A stretch of DNA of 8,282 nt from SZUA-430 sp044375275. GTDB taxonomy: Bacteria > Pseudomonadota > Alphaproteobacteria > Micropepsales > Micropepsaceae. Below, piece by piece: positions 1 through 5,584 of this stretch. A program made the translations under genes and the position numbers. How positions within the stretch are numbered: the stretch's first letter is position 1; every line of letters begins with the position of its first letter. The notes under the pieces are model-generated. The model did no database searches. It was given only the letters and a program-made list of their open reading frames with translations, and was not told the origin of the DNA. The stretch is taken from contig JBILMZ010000157.1 in assembly GCA_044375275.1 (NCBI GenBank), forward strand, positions 1 through 8,282, in the 5' to 3' direction.

Positions 1-153
1 CGACCGGCGGGGCGCGGAACTCTCGCCCAGAAGGGCCGGCAGATGCTGCGGGCGCATATAGGCGGCGATTTCCCGCCATTGCCGCTCGAGGCCGGCACGT
101 TCGGCCTTCAATCTGTTGCAGTGCAGTATCAGTTGTTGTGGGGTTGGTGACAT
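1..153 (-). CDS. Phage head-tail connector / portal protein, N-terminus (cut by window edge)
   Basis: Only the first 51 codons are present; the gene runs off the left edge. The start codon is ATG at 153-151, preceded by an AGGA Shine-Dalgarno about 6 bases upstream. The visible N-terminus has the pattern of podoviral head-to-tail connecting (portal) proteins: a helix with N-R-L-K-x-E-R at residues 13-19, then L-E-R-Q-W-R-E-I-A-A-Y-M-R-P at 22-35. The W-x-E-I-A-x-Y-x-x-P core is the usual opening of this family (Pfam head-tail connector type). Family members form the dodecameric ring at one capsid vertex through which the terminase pumps DNA. It lies in the same orientation as the terminase at 4145-5584 but is separated from it by several non-phage genes. 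It is divergent from the TonB-like gene, with 71 bases between the starts. The identification is strong for a fragment, but integrity of the gene cannot be judged. Confidence 0.82.
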   Translation of the reverse strand, partial: MSPTPQQLILHCNRLKAERAGLERQWREIAAYMRPQHLPALLGESSAPRRS

Positions 154-155
154 GA

Positions 156-185
156 TTGTCCTGTCTGACATATTGGGGTCATAAT
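156..185 (+). promoter_or_regulatory. Possible promoter for the tonB-like gene
   Basis: TTGTCC at 156-161 and CATAAT at 180-185 are separated by 18 bases, a reasonable sigma-70-like pair. It would place a transcript start about 30 bases before the ATG at 225. The element sits in the 71-base divergent gap shared with the portal gene. The assignment rests on hexamer resemblance only. Confidence 0.3.
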
Positions 186-224
186 GGTTTGTTGCGTTTG
201 GCATCGAAAATAAGACGCAGGGAC

Positions 225-803
225 ATGACTTCCGACGCTCAGCCACCAGCCGTGCCGCCGCCCGCAGCGCCCGCCTCGCGCGCGGCTGACATCGCGGCGC
301 TGTCCTGGCTGGCGCGCTGGCTGGGCATTCCCTTTGTGATCGTGATCGGCCTGTACTATGCCGAACCCCTGCTGCGTGGCGGACCGGCGGCGGAGTTCGT
401 GCCGTCGATAACGCAGCAGGAAGTTCATCCCTATCCCTTCGAGGAAGGTGCCGAAGGGCCCTCGCTCGCGCCGATCGACGTGCCGCGACCGACGCCGCTG
501 CCCTACCCGGCATTCCCCGGGACAGCGCCACCCGCGCCGGCTGCCGTTGAAATCGTTGCCAACCCGATCTCGCAGCCGAAGCCGCGCTATCCGAAGCGGG
601 CGCTGGAGCGCGAGAAGGAAGGCATCGTGCGGGTGCGCCTGACGATCGCGCCCGACGGCAGCGTGAGCGAGGCGACGGTGATCGGCGCCGAGCCGCCGGG
701 CTGGTTCGAGAACGCGGCGCTTGATGCGGTGAAGCAGTGGCGCTACCAGCCGCCGGGGCGGCCGCTCGTCACAGAGGCGGTCATCGAGTTCAAGCTCGAC
801 TGA
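225..803 (+). CDS. TonB-family energy transducer (C-terminal TonB domain)
   Basis: A 192-residue protein. Residues 1-20 are Pro/Ala-rich and cytoplasmic, one membrane segment lies at about 27-46, and a proline-rich periplasmic spacer covers about 60-118. A TonB C-terminal domain covers 117-192, with P-R-Y-P near 120-123, a G-x-V-x-V-x-x-x-I-x-P-D-G-x-V stretch at 133-147, F-E-x-A-A-L at 161-166 and W-R-Y-x-P at 172-176. TonB proteins span the periplasm and pass ExbB/ExbD proton-motive energy to outer-membrane TonB-dependent receptors; no exbB, exbD or receptor gene is visible here. The ATG at 225 is chosen because AGGG lies just upstream, although the spacing is short. A TTG at 156 is in frame but lacks a ribosome binding site. 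The gene converges on the 62-residue gene with only 7 bases between the stops, and lies between two phage-type genes. Confidence 0.88.
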   Translation: MTSDAQPPAVPPPAAPASRAADIAALSWLARWLGIPFVIVIGLYYAEPLLRGGPAAEFVPSITQQEVHPYPFEEGAEGPSLAPIDVPRPTPLPYPAFPGTAPPAPAAVEIVANPISQPKPRYPKRALEREKEGIVRVRLTIAPDGSVSEATVIGAEPPGWFENAALDAVKQWRYQPPGRPLVTEAVIEFKLD

Positions 804-810
804 GCTTTCC

Positions 811-999
811 TCAGCCGCCGAGCAGTGTCTTCTGCACATAGGGATTGGCCAGCGACTGCGGCGTGACCGCGAAGGGCGAGATGAACTGCCCCTGGCGGCG
901 CACGAGGCGCCTTCGCTCGCGCAGTTCTTCCTCCTGGCGCTGCTCAGGTCTCGGTGGCGGCGGTGGCGGCGGCATCTTGGGTGATTTGAAAAGGCACAT
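811..999 (-). CDS. Small proline-rich phage-type protein
   Basis: A 62-residue protein starting MCLF, with a run of seven prolines at residues 10-16, a highly charged helix at about 20-36 (E/R-rich) and a hydrophobic-polar tail ending L-L-G-G. Short proteins that open with Met-Cys, carry a proline run and are encoded beside portal and gp13/gp14-like genes are common in podovirus-type prophages. Their function is not known to me. The ATG at 999-997 is supported by GGAG about 9 bases upstream; an upstream in-frame ATG at 1020 has no Shine-Dalgarno. The first 56 bases overlap the 3' end of the GNAT-like gene in a different frame, which suggests translational coupling. No signal peptide or membrane segment is present. 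Confidence 0.68.
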   Translation of the reverse strand: MCLFKSPKMPPPPPPPRPEQRQEEELRERRRLVRRQGQFISPFAVTPQSLANPYVQKTLLGG

Positions 1000-1441
1000 G
1001 GTCGTGAAGTCTCCACGCATACTGGATGAATGAGGCGCCTCGGGCGCCAAACAGGGGGACATGGCATTCGCGGACGAAGCCCAGGCGCTCGAGGAAGCGG
1101 ATCGCATCCGCGTGTCCGTCGAGCGTGCGGCACTCGGCGCGCATGAAGCCCTTCGACAGCAGGAAAGGCTTTGCCGTGACGTGTCCCCACCGGTACGCCG
1201 CGCGGGCCACGTGCGGCCACCGGTCGGTGGCCATCAGCGAGGCGGCAAGGCAGGCCGGCGTCACGGCATGAAAGGCAATGAGCGCCTGCGCGCCCTCGCC
1301 GTCGCTGAACGCCCTGGACAACACGGCGGACTGCAGGAAGGCCCGTCGCGCGTCGTCGGGTGTCCAGCCATAGGCTGCAAGTTCCGCGAGATCGCGCGCG
1401 CGCAGGCGCGTGCAGACGGCGGCGACGTCGTCGTGTTTCAA
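944..1441 (-). CDS. T7 gp13-like GNAT-fold virion protein
   Basis: A 165-residue protein with a GNAT-like fold. It resembles the phage T7 gp13 / DUF2833 group, small acetyltransferase-like proteins linked to the internal virion core of T7-type phages. Visible signs are an N-terminal R-x-R-D helix (13-17), a G-W-x-x-D-D-A-R-x-A-F segment (25-35), central strands with L-I-A-F-H-A-V (54-60), and a C-terminal H-A-D-A-x-x-F-L-x-x-L-G-F block (110-122) followed by A-R-G-A-S-F-I-Q-Y-A-W (133-143). That block is typical of the GNAT C-terminal half. The start is taken as TTG at 1441, because a full AGGAGA lies 6 bases upstream; a TTG at 1456 would include that ribosome binding site in the coding region. 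Whether it still binds acetyl-CoA cannot be told. The 3' end overlaps the 62-residue gene. Upstream is a 185-base divergent gap to the exported protein at 1627. Confidence 0.78.
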   Translation of the reverse strand: MKHDDVAAVCTRLRARDLAELAAYGWTPDDARRAFLQSAVLSRAFSDGEGAQALIAFHAVTPACLAASLMATDRWPHVARAAYRWGHVTAKPFLLSKGFMRAECRTLDGHADAIRFLERLGFVRECHVPLFGARGASFIQYAWRLHDHVPFQITQDAAATAATET

Positions 1442-1506
1442 TCGTGTTCTCCTCAAGACTGGTCAAAACCGCCGGCCAGGGGCGGGGAAATTCGTAACGG
1501 TGGTCA

Positions 1507-1604
1507 CAGACCTTGCATTCGGGTCTGGCGGCGGCTTTGCTTTCATCTGCCGTTCATGCGGAAAGTCACATTTTCCGCCCGCTTTCAGTTCACGGGGACT
1601 GAAA
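1507..1604. promoter_or_regulatory. Three successive perfect inverted repeats in the divergent gap
   Basis: Three perfect short dyads are lined up between the gp13-like gene and the exported-protein gene. CAGACC at 1507-1512 pairs with GGTCTG at 1522-1527. GCGGAAA at 1558-1564 pairs with TTTCCGC at 1572-1578 (7-base spacer). TTTCAGT at 1583-1589 pairs with ACTGAAA at 1598-1604 (8-base spacer). The last one ends 22 bases before the ATG at 1627. They could be operator sites or leader hairpins of the downstream gene. Confidence 0.4.
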
Positions 1605-1626
1605 CTGAACAAGAGGAAACAACGTC

Positions 1627-2013
1627 ATGAAGAAGTCACATATCGCAGCAGCCGCCGTCGCACTTGCTTCAACCCTGGCCGTTGCCACGCCGGCTTATGC
1701 CTGGGACCTGCTCGGGACATTCAACGTGCGTGACCGCATCGATGTCGACACGCTCACCCTGCCCGGCAATCGCGTGTTCCAGCGCATCAAGGTTTGCGCC
1801 TACCGCCATCCGGTGCGTATCATCGACATCGACATCCACTATGCCAATGGCGGCCATCAGGATGTGGACACGCGCTGGCAGATCGCCCCCGGCACCTGCA
1901 CCCGCAACATCGACCTGAACGGCGCCAACAGGAACATCAGTGCCATCGTCCTCAAGTATGAAGAAAACTCGTGGAAGCGCCGCACGGCGACCGTCCGCGT
2001 CTTCGGCGAATAA
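1627..2013 (+). CDS. Exported small beta-rich protein, DUF2541-like
   Basis: A 128-residue protein with a clear Sec signal peptide: K-K at 2-3, a hydrophobic Ala/Val/Leu core to about 20, and A-Y-A at 23-25 before W26. The mature part of about 103 residues is beta-rich. It alternates V-x-D-x-x-D-x-D (36-41), V-R-I-I-D-I-D-I-H-Y-x-N-G (63-75), I-D-L-x-G-x-x-R-x-I (95-104) and I-V-L-K-Y (107-111). This resembles the periplasmic DUF2541 (YaaI-type) family, whose role is unknown. C57 and C91 could form a disulfide in the periplasm. The ATG follows a GAGGA ribosome binding site at 1612-1616. The gene is preceded by three perfect inverted repeats and overlaps the GIY-YIG gene downstream. The family match is moderate; export is strongly supported. 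Confidence 0.78.
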   Translation: MKKSHIAAAAVALASTLAVATPAYAWDLLGTFNVRDRIDVDTLTLPGNRVFQRIKVCAYRHPVRIIDIDIHYANGGHQDVDTRWQIAPGTCTRNIDLNGANRNISAIVLKYEENSWKRRTATVRVFGE

Positions 2014-2320
2014 AGGCCAAAAGACTGCTCCGAAGCGGCCGCCTGCGCGTGAGCGCAAGCGGCCGTTCTGCTTTGTGTATGTCGTCGGCACGCTGACGCC
2101 GCGTGGTCCCCTGACCTATGTGGGCTGGACCGTTGACCTCGAGCAGCGCCTGGCCGCCCATAACGGAAAGGGCGGCGCCAGGTTCACCAAGGGGCGACAC
2201 TGGCGCCTGCTCTACGCCGAGGCCCTTCGCGATCGAAGGAAGGCGATGAGCCGCGAGTGGCACCTGAAGCGCGATCGCAAGCTGCGGAACGCCCTGCGCC
2301 AGATCCTCCTGGCTCCATGA
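1940..2320 (+). CDS. GIY-YIG domain nuclease-like protein (YhbQ/UvrC-N type)
   Basis: Up to 126 residues. A basic, disordered N-terminus (about 1-42) is followed by a single GIY-YIG domain. Its signature is F-V-Y-V-V-G at 45-50 and Y-V-G-W-T at 60-64, then L-x-x-R-L-x-x-H-N (68-75), the K-G-G-A-R-F-T-K loop (77-84), Y-A-E (92-94) and a final R-E-W-H-L-K helix (105-110), where E106 is in the usual metal-ligand position. Stand-alone proteins of this type belong to the YhbQ-like branch; some have structure-specific DNA nuclease activity. The start is unclear: ATG at 1940 (74 bases inside the previous gene) or ATG at 1958 (56 bases inside), neither with a good Shine-Dalgarno. The basic tail may be partly untranslated. 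Overlap with the exported-protein gene implies co-transcription. The stop at 2318-2320 is followed by a hairpin that mainly serves the opposite strand. Confidence 0.85.
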   Translation: MPSSSSMKKTRGSAARRPSASSANKGQKTAPKRPPARERKRPFCFVYVVGTLTPRGPLTYVGWTVDLEQRLAAHNGKGGARFTKGRHWRLLYAEALRDRRKAMSREWHLKRDRKLRNALRQILLAP

Positions 2321-2331
2321 GACTGGCCCCA

Positions 2332-2366
2332 TAAGAAAAAGGGCGGAGGATTTCTCCTCCGCCCTT
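2332..2366 (-). terminator. Intrinsic terminator of the ompA gene
   Basis: A perfect 12-bp GC-rich stem (AAGGGCGGAGGA at 2339-2350 pairing with 2355-2366) with a 4-base loop. On the minus strand it is followed by TTTTTCTT. It lies 25 bases past the ompA stop, so it is a good intrinsic terminator for that gene. In the plus direction there is no T-run after the stem, so termination of the GIY-YIG transcript here would be weaker. Confidence 0.85.
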
Positions 2367-2390
2367 CCGGGTATGCGATGGGATTACCCT

Positions 2391-3386
2391 TTAGTTCATG
2401 TCAACCGTGGCGCGACGGTTCTGGGGTTCCTTCACCCCGTCGCCGGTCTGCACCATCAGCTCGCCTTCGCCCTTGCCGGACGTGGAGATCGAGCCGTCAG
2501 CAATACCCTTGCCGGTCAGGTTCGACTTCACGGCGCCAGCGCGGCACTCAGAGAGCTTCTGGTTGTAGGCGTTCGAGCCCGACGTGTCGGTGTGACCGAC
2601 AACGCGGATCGAAGCTGCACCCGACGACTTCGCAGCGGCAGCGGCCTCGGAGAGGACTGCATCGGCTTCAGCCGTGATGTTGCACTTGTTCCAGCCGAAG
2701 AACACGATGAACTGCTTCGGTGTCACCGGCGGCGGCGGCGGCGGCGGTGGCGGCGGCGGAGCTGCAGGCTCGTCGTAGCCATAGCGGAAGCCGATCGTCA
2801 GCGTGTGCTTCGTCAGTTCCATGTCGTTCGCGGCGAATTTGGCGAATTCCTTGAGCTCCGGATCTGCCATGTGCAGGTAGCGATAGTTCAGGGCCAGATC
2901 CCAATGCTGGCTCAGGCGGTAGGTCGCGCCCACGATACCCTGGACGGCCGGAACCCAATCGCTGTCCTTCGAGCCGCCAACTTCTTCGAGACGCGGATTG
3001 TCCATGCCAAGACCGGCGCCGAGGCTGAAGCCAAAGCGTTCGGAGTTGAACTTGAAGTCATAGACGGCGTTCACGAAGTAGGACCACTCGGTCAACTCCA
3101 TGTCCTGCCCAGTCTTACCGCGGAAAAAGAGGTCGCCGTCGTTTTCGCGGTAGCCGATTTCGCCTTCGAGGCGCCAGTTGGAGTCTGACAGCGCGTAGCC
3201 GACGGTTCCGAAAGCGGCCAGGCCGTTGTCGAATTCCAATATTTGCCCACCGAGTTCGGTGTCGGGAATGGAGACCATTCCGCCTTCCAGACCCACATAC
3301 CAACCATCGCGCTCATAACCAGCGGTGGCCGTTCCTGTCAGCACCACCGCAGCGGCGGCGCCAAGCAACAAAGCTCTCAATTTCAT
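2391..3386 (-). CDS. ompA: OmpA-family outer-membrane protein (barrel plus peptidoglycan-binding domain)
   Basis: A 331-residue protein. A signal peptide (1-22, ending A-T-A before G23) precedes an 8-stranded OmpA-type barrel at about 23-205, with alternating aromatic strands such as G-W-Y-V-G-L-E-G-G and L-A-L-N-Y-R-Y-L. An 11-proline linker lies at 210-220 and an OmpA C-terminal domain at 225-331. The peptidoglycan-binding residues are visible: D267 in G-H-T-D-T-S-G, R282 in L-S-E-C-R-A-G-A-V, and N-R-R at 323-325. C235 and C281 could pair. The protein anchors the outer membrane to peptidoglycan and is an abundant surface protein. ATG at 3386 gives a proper signal peptide and has a G-rich stretch about 8 bases upstream; longer in-frame starts would bury it. 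It has its own leader and terminator, and it splits the phage gp14-like gene from the gp13-like gene. The second barrel gene at 7744 is a paralogue. Confidence 0.95.
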   Translation of the reverse strand: MKLRALLLGAAAAVVLTGTATAGYERDGWYVGLEGGMVSIPDTELGGQILEFDNGLAAFGTVGYALSDSNWRLEGEIGYRENDGDLFFRGKTGQDMELTEWSYFVNAVYDFKFNSERFGFSLGAGLGMDNPRLEEVGGSKDSDWVPAVQGIVGATYRLSQHWDLALNYRYLHMADPELKEFAKFAANDMELTKHTLTIGFRYGYDEPAAPPPPPPPPPPPVTPKQFIVFFGWNKCNITAEADAVLSEAAAAAKSSGAASIRVVGHTDTSGSNAYNQKLSECRAGAVKSNLTGKGIADGSISTSGKGEGELMVQTGDGVKEPQNRRATVDMN

Positions 3387-3679
3387 TTGTTGAACCCCCA
3401 ACATCAAACTGTGGCTGCAGCTCGGATCAGACTGATCCCGCCCCAGCACGATTTACCCGCTGTCACACTATACGGTCCGTCCCGGGTCTGCAGTGCCCAA
3501 ATGGCCACAGATCGTCTCGAAACAACCAATGCCGACAGAAAAATGCACAACAAAACGGCTCAAATCAGCCAATTCCCGTGACAGGAGAAATCAAGTTTCA
3601 CCTCCGCCCTGCCATTTCTACAACGATGACGTGCTGCTTGAGCCTGCTGCACTCGAGGTATCGTCAATGAGCATGCTTT
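3387..3679. promoter_or_regulatory. ompA leader and promoter region (intergenic, 293 bases)
   Basis: The gap between the gp14-like stop and the ompA start. It contains a perfect 15-base dyad, GGATCAG-A-CTGATCC at 3424-3438, about 38 bases before the ompA ATG and probably in its leader. A TATAGT hexamer on the minus strand (3472-3467) could be the ompA -10 element, but no convincing -35 was seen. The part near 3603-3679 is an open out-of-frame continuation of the gp14-like gene. A weak stem GGCT/AGCC at 3558-3571, followed on the minus strand by T-rich sequence, might end the terminase transcript. No other gene is seen. Confidence 0.4.
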
Positions 3680-4114
3680 TCAGTGCGGGATCCTGAAAGA
3701 CGAGCCGGATACCGCCAGGGTTTCCGCCGTTCCCAGCAATGATCGCGCCAGCAACTGGCGGCGTTGCGCCCTGATCAACCGGGCCTGAAGCTCACCCTGA
3801 TGAAGCGTCCGCGCAGACTCAGCGCCAAGGGCCGCCGCGCCGTCCAAACGACGTGCATGGCCCGCGGCGAGTGATGCGGTGATCGATTCAGACTTCGGAT
3901 CGAAGCCGCTTGCGAAGGCGCGGGCGCGCGCTGTCCCGGATTTCTGTTCGGCGTCGTCGCGCGCATATTCGGCACGCGCTGCAAGGGCGGCAGCATCGGC
4001 GCGCGCCGTTTCAGTGGCTGCACGCGCCTGCCGCTTGAGATCCTGTGCCTGCGCCGCAGCGCCGGCGATGGAGGAGGCAAGCTGCAAGCCTCCCATCAGT
4101 ATGGGTGCACACAT
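3680..4114 (-). CDS. T7 gp14-like internal virion (DNA-ejection) protein
   Basis: A 144-residue protein. It opens with M-C-A-P-I-L-M-G-G and a short hydrophobic helix (3-22), then a long Ala/Arg/Glu-rich helix (about 24-66). Next come A-S-G-F-D-P-K-S-E-S (68-77) and a second helix (78-128). The Met-Cys opening, the A-S-G-[FV]-D-x-x-S-x-S turn and the helical layout are typical of internal virion protein B (T7 gp14) relatives in podoviruses. In T7 these leave the particle during infection and form part of the outer-membrane end of the DNA channel. ATG at 4114 has AGGG about 9 bases upstream and lies 30 bases after the terminase stop, so it is probably in the same operon. The last 15 or so residues look out of character, and another frame stays open past the stop (see findings). 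Family assignment is by pattern, without strong catalytic motifs. Confidence 0.68.
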   Translation of the reverse strand: MCAPILMGGLQLASSIAGAAAQAQDLKRQARAATETARADAAALAARAEYARDDAEQKSGTARARAFASGFDPKSESITASLAAGHARRLDGAAALGAESARTLHQGELQARLIRAQRRQLLARSLLGTAETLAVSGSSFRIPH

Positions 4115-4144
4115 GTGAGGTTTCCCTGTATTCGGATTTCGGTG

Positions 4145-5584
4145 TCAGAAAAAAGTGAGTTCACCCGCGAGCGCGTGGCGCGCCGGGTCGGGTCGCTGAA
4201 CGATTGCTGGCGTGCGGGTGCCGGCGAAGCGCAGCATCATGATCGCCATGCGGGTCGCGCTCATCAGGTCGTCGTCGAGCTTCACGATCCTGCCGTTCAC
4301 GCGGTGATAGGTCTCGAACTCGCGGAACCAGTCATCGAGATGCTCGAAGACGCGCAGGCGTCCGGTGCGCATGCGCTCGAGCATGTCGAGGATGCCGGGT
4401 TCGACGAGATAGCCGCCGCGCGCGTGCGTCGCGTGGGTCGGCAACATGGAGAGGCCCTCTTCTTCGTATAGCGTCATCAGTTGTCGCCCGCTGCCCTTTT
4501 CGGTTGCGAGGCCATCATGCGGCCAGGCCCATTGCAGGTCGCTGCCCCAGCGGCGCAACGCCGAAGCGTGCACGGCGGGCGTCTCGTTGCGGGCGCGCCA
4601 GGCGTGGGTGACGTAGATGCAGTCGGCGTCCTCGTCATGCGCGATCTTCACGGCGGCGAATGGATGGTCGTAGCCGAAGTCGAGACCGCCCAGCACGGGC
4701 CAGTCGTCGGGGATCGGAAACTGCCGGCACCGGATGGCTGCCGGCGCGACGGGAAACACCCGTCCGCTGCCGAGGCTCGGAATGCCGGACATGCGCGCCT
4801 CGCGCTCGTGCTCGGGAAAGGCCGCAATGATCGCGTCCCAGTCTTCCTTGCGAATATGGAGTGCTTCCTCAAGCGTCATGTTCACGTCGGCGCAGGTTTC
4901 GCCGTCATGCGCTCGGATGAGGCGCGCGACGATGCTGCTCATGCCCTGCAGCGGGGTGAAGGTCGTGTAGACGAGGCCGTTCGTGGCGATCAACCGGGCG
5001 AGCGCTTCGTTGTAGACCGGTTCGGGTGGTTCCTCGTCGCACCAGATGACGTGCTTGGAAGGCCCCTGCCAGGCCTGGCGCCCCTGGTCGTAACGCTTGA
5101 AGCCGAGCTTCGAGATGCCGCCCGATGCGTGGGTCACGAGGACCGTGTCGATGAGGTCAGCCACACCCAGCCCGCGCTTGGCCTCGATGAGGGCGTCTGC
5201 CGGAATGGCGCCGGTTCCCCATTGGCCGAGCGGGCCCATCAAAGCGCGCTGCGGATTGTCCCGCGTGGTCTCGCCGGTGTCGCAGGCGGCCCAGGCATCG
5301 ACCGGATGATCGAAGCGGCGGCCTTTCCACCAGGCGGGATAGCGGCCCGTGAGATGCATCGCCATTTCCATCGCGCCGCAGAATGTCTTGCCCTGCTGGT
5401 TGCCTGCGCGCAGGAGGCGCTGCTTGCAGGTCGCGCCGAAGTCATGGAACTGCTTCTGCCTTGCGTAGGGCACATAGTGGCTGAGGCGGTTCCTCTCGCG
5501 GCGGCGATTGTGTTCCGCCGTGATCACCTTCTCGATCTCTGAGAGCCTGGCGGATGATATCGAGGATGTCAGCAAGTTCGTCAT
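4145..5584 (-). CDS. terL: Phage terminase large subunit (packaging ATPase/nuclease)
   Basis: A 479-residue protein of usual length for podovirus-type large terminases. It packages DNA into the procapsid through the portal and cuts concatemers. The ATPase half has an N-R-L-S-H-Y-x-P-Y-x-x-Q adenine-motif region (32-43), Walker A G-N-Q-Q-G-K-T at 61-67, R-D-N-P-Q-R-A-L (108-115), Walker B V-I-W-C-D-E-E with D183/E184, and a T-T-F-T-P-L-Q-G coupling motif (207-214). The RNase H-like nuclease half has G-G-L-D-F-G-Y-D-H-P with D302, a second acidic site around D357, and K-L-D-D-D-L-M-S-A at 435-443. All key residues appear intact. ATG at 5584 has only a weak GGGA ribosome site; its first 143 bases overlap the TerS-like frame. 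It is followed 30 bases later by the gp14-like gene. Confidence 0.96.
   Translation of the reverse strand: MTNLLTSSISSARLSEIEKVITAEHNRRRERNRLSHYVPYARQKQFHDFGATCKQRLLRAGNQQGKTFCGAMEMAMHLTGRYPAWWKGRRFDHPVDAWAACDTGETTRDNPQRALMGPLGQWGTGAIPADALIEAKRGLGVADLIDTVLVTHASGGISKLGFKRYDQGRQAWQGPSKHVIWCDEEPPEPVYNEALARLIATNGLVYTTFTPLQGMSSIVARLIRAHDGETCADVNMTLEEALHIRKEDWDAIIAAFPEHEREARMSGIPSLGSGRVFPVAPAAIRCRQFPIPDDWPVLGGLDFGYDHPFAAVKIAHDEDADCIYVTHAWRARNETPAVHASALRRWGSDLQWAWPHDGLATEKGSGRQLMTLYEEEGLSMLPTHATHARGGYLVEPGILDMLERMRTGRLRVFEHLDDWFREFETYHRVNGRIVKLDDDLMSATRMAIMMLRFAGTRTPAIVQRPDPARHALAGELTFF

Noticed and set aside
129..1466. Long arginine-rich open frame on the minus strand
   Set aside because: It overlaps the well-supported TonB, 62-residue and GNAT-like genes in other frames and its composition is typical of a GC-rich shadow frame.
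1061..1630. 189-codon plus-strand frame opposite the gp13-like gene
   Set aside because: It is antisense to a recognisable gene, with no family pattern of its own.
2373..3188. 271-codon plus-strand frame opposite ompA
   Set aside because: ompA on the minus strand has a signal peptide, barrel and peptidoglycan-binding motifs; this frame is its mirror.
3680..3775. Programmed ribosomal frameshift in the gp14-like gene
   Set aside because: No canonical X-XXY-YYZ slippery site was found in the overlap, so mutation or sequence error is as likely.
4481..5542. 353-codon plus-strand frame opposite terL
   Set aside because: TerL motifs on the minus strand are complete, and the antisense frame has only shadow-type composition.
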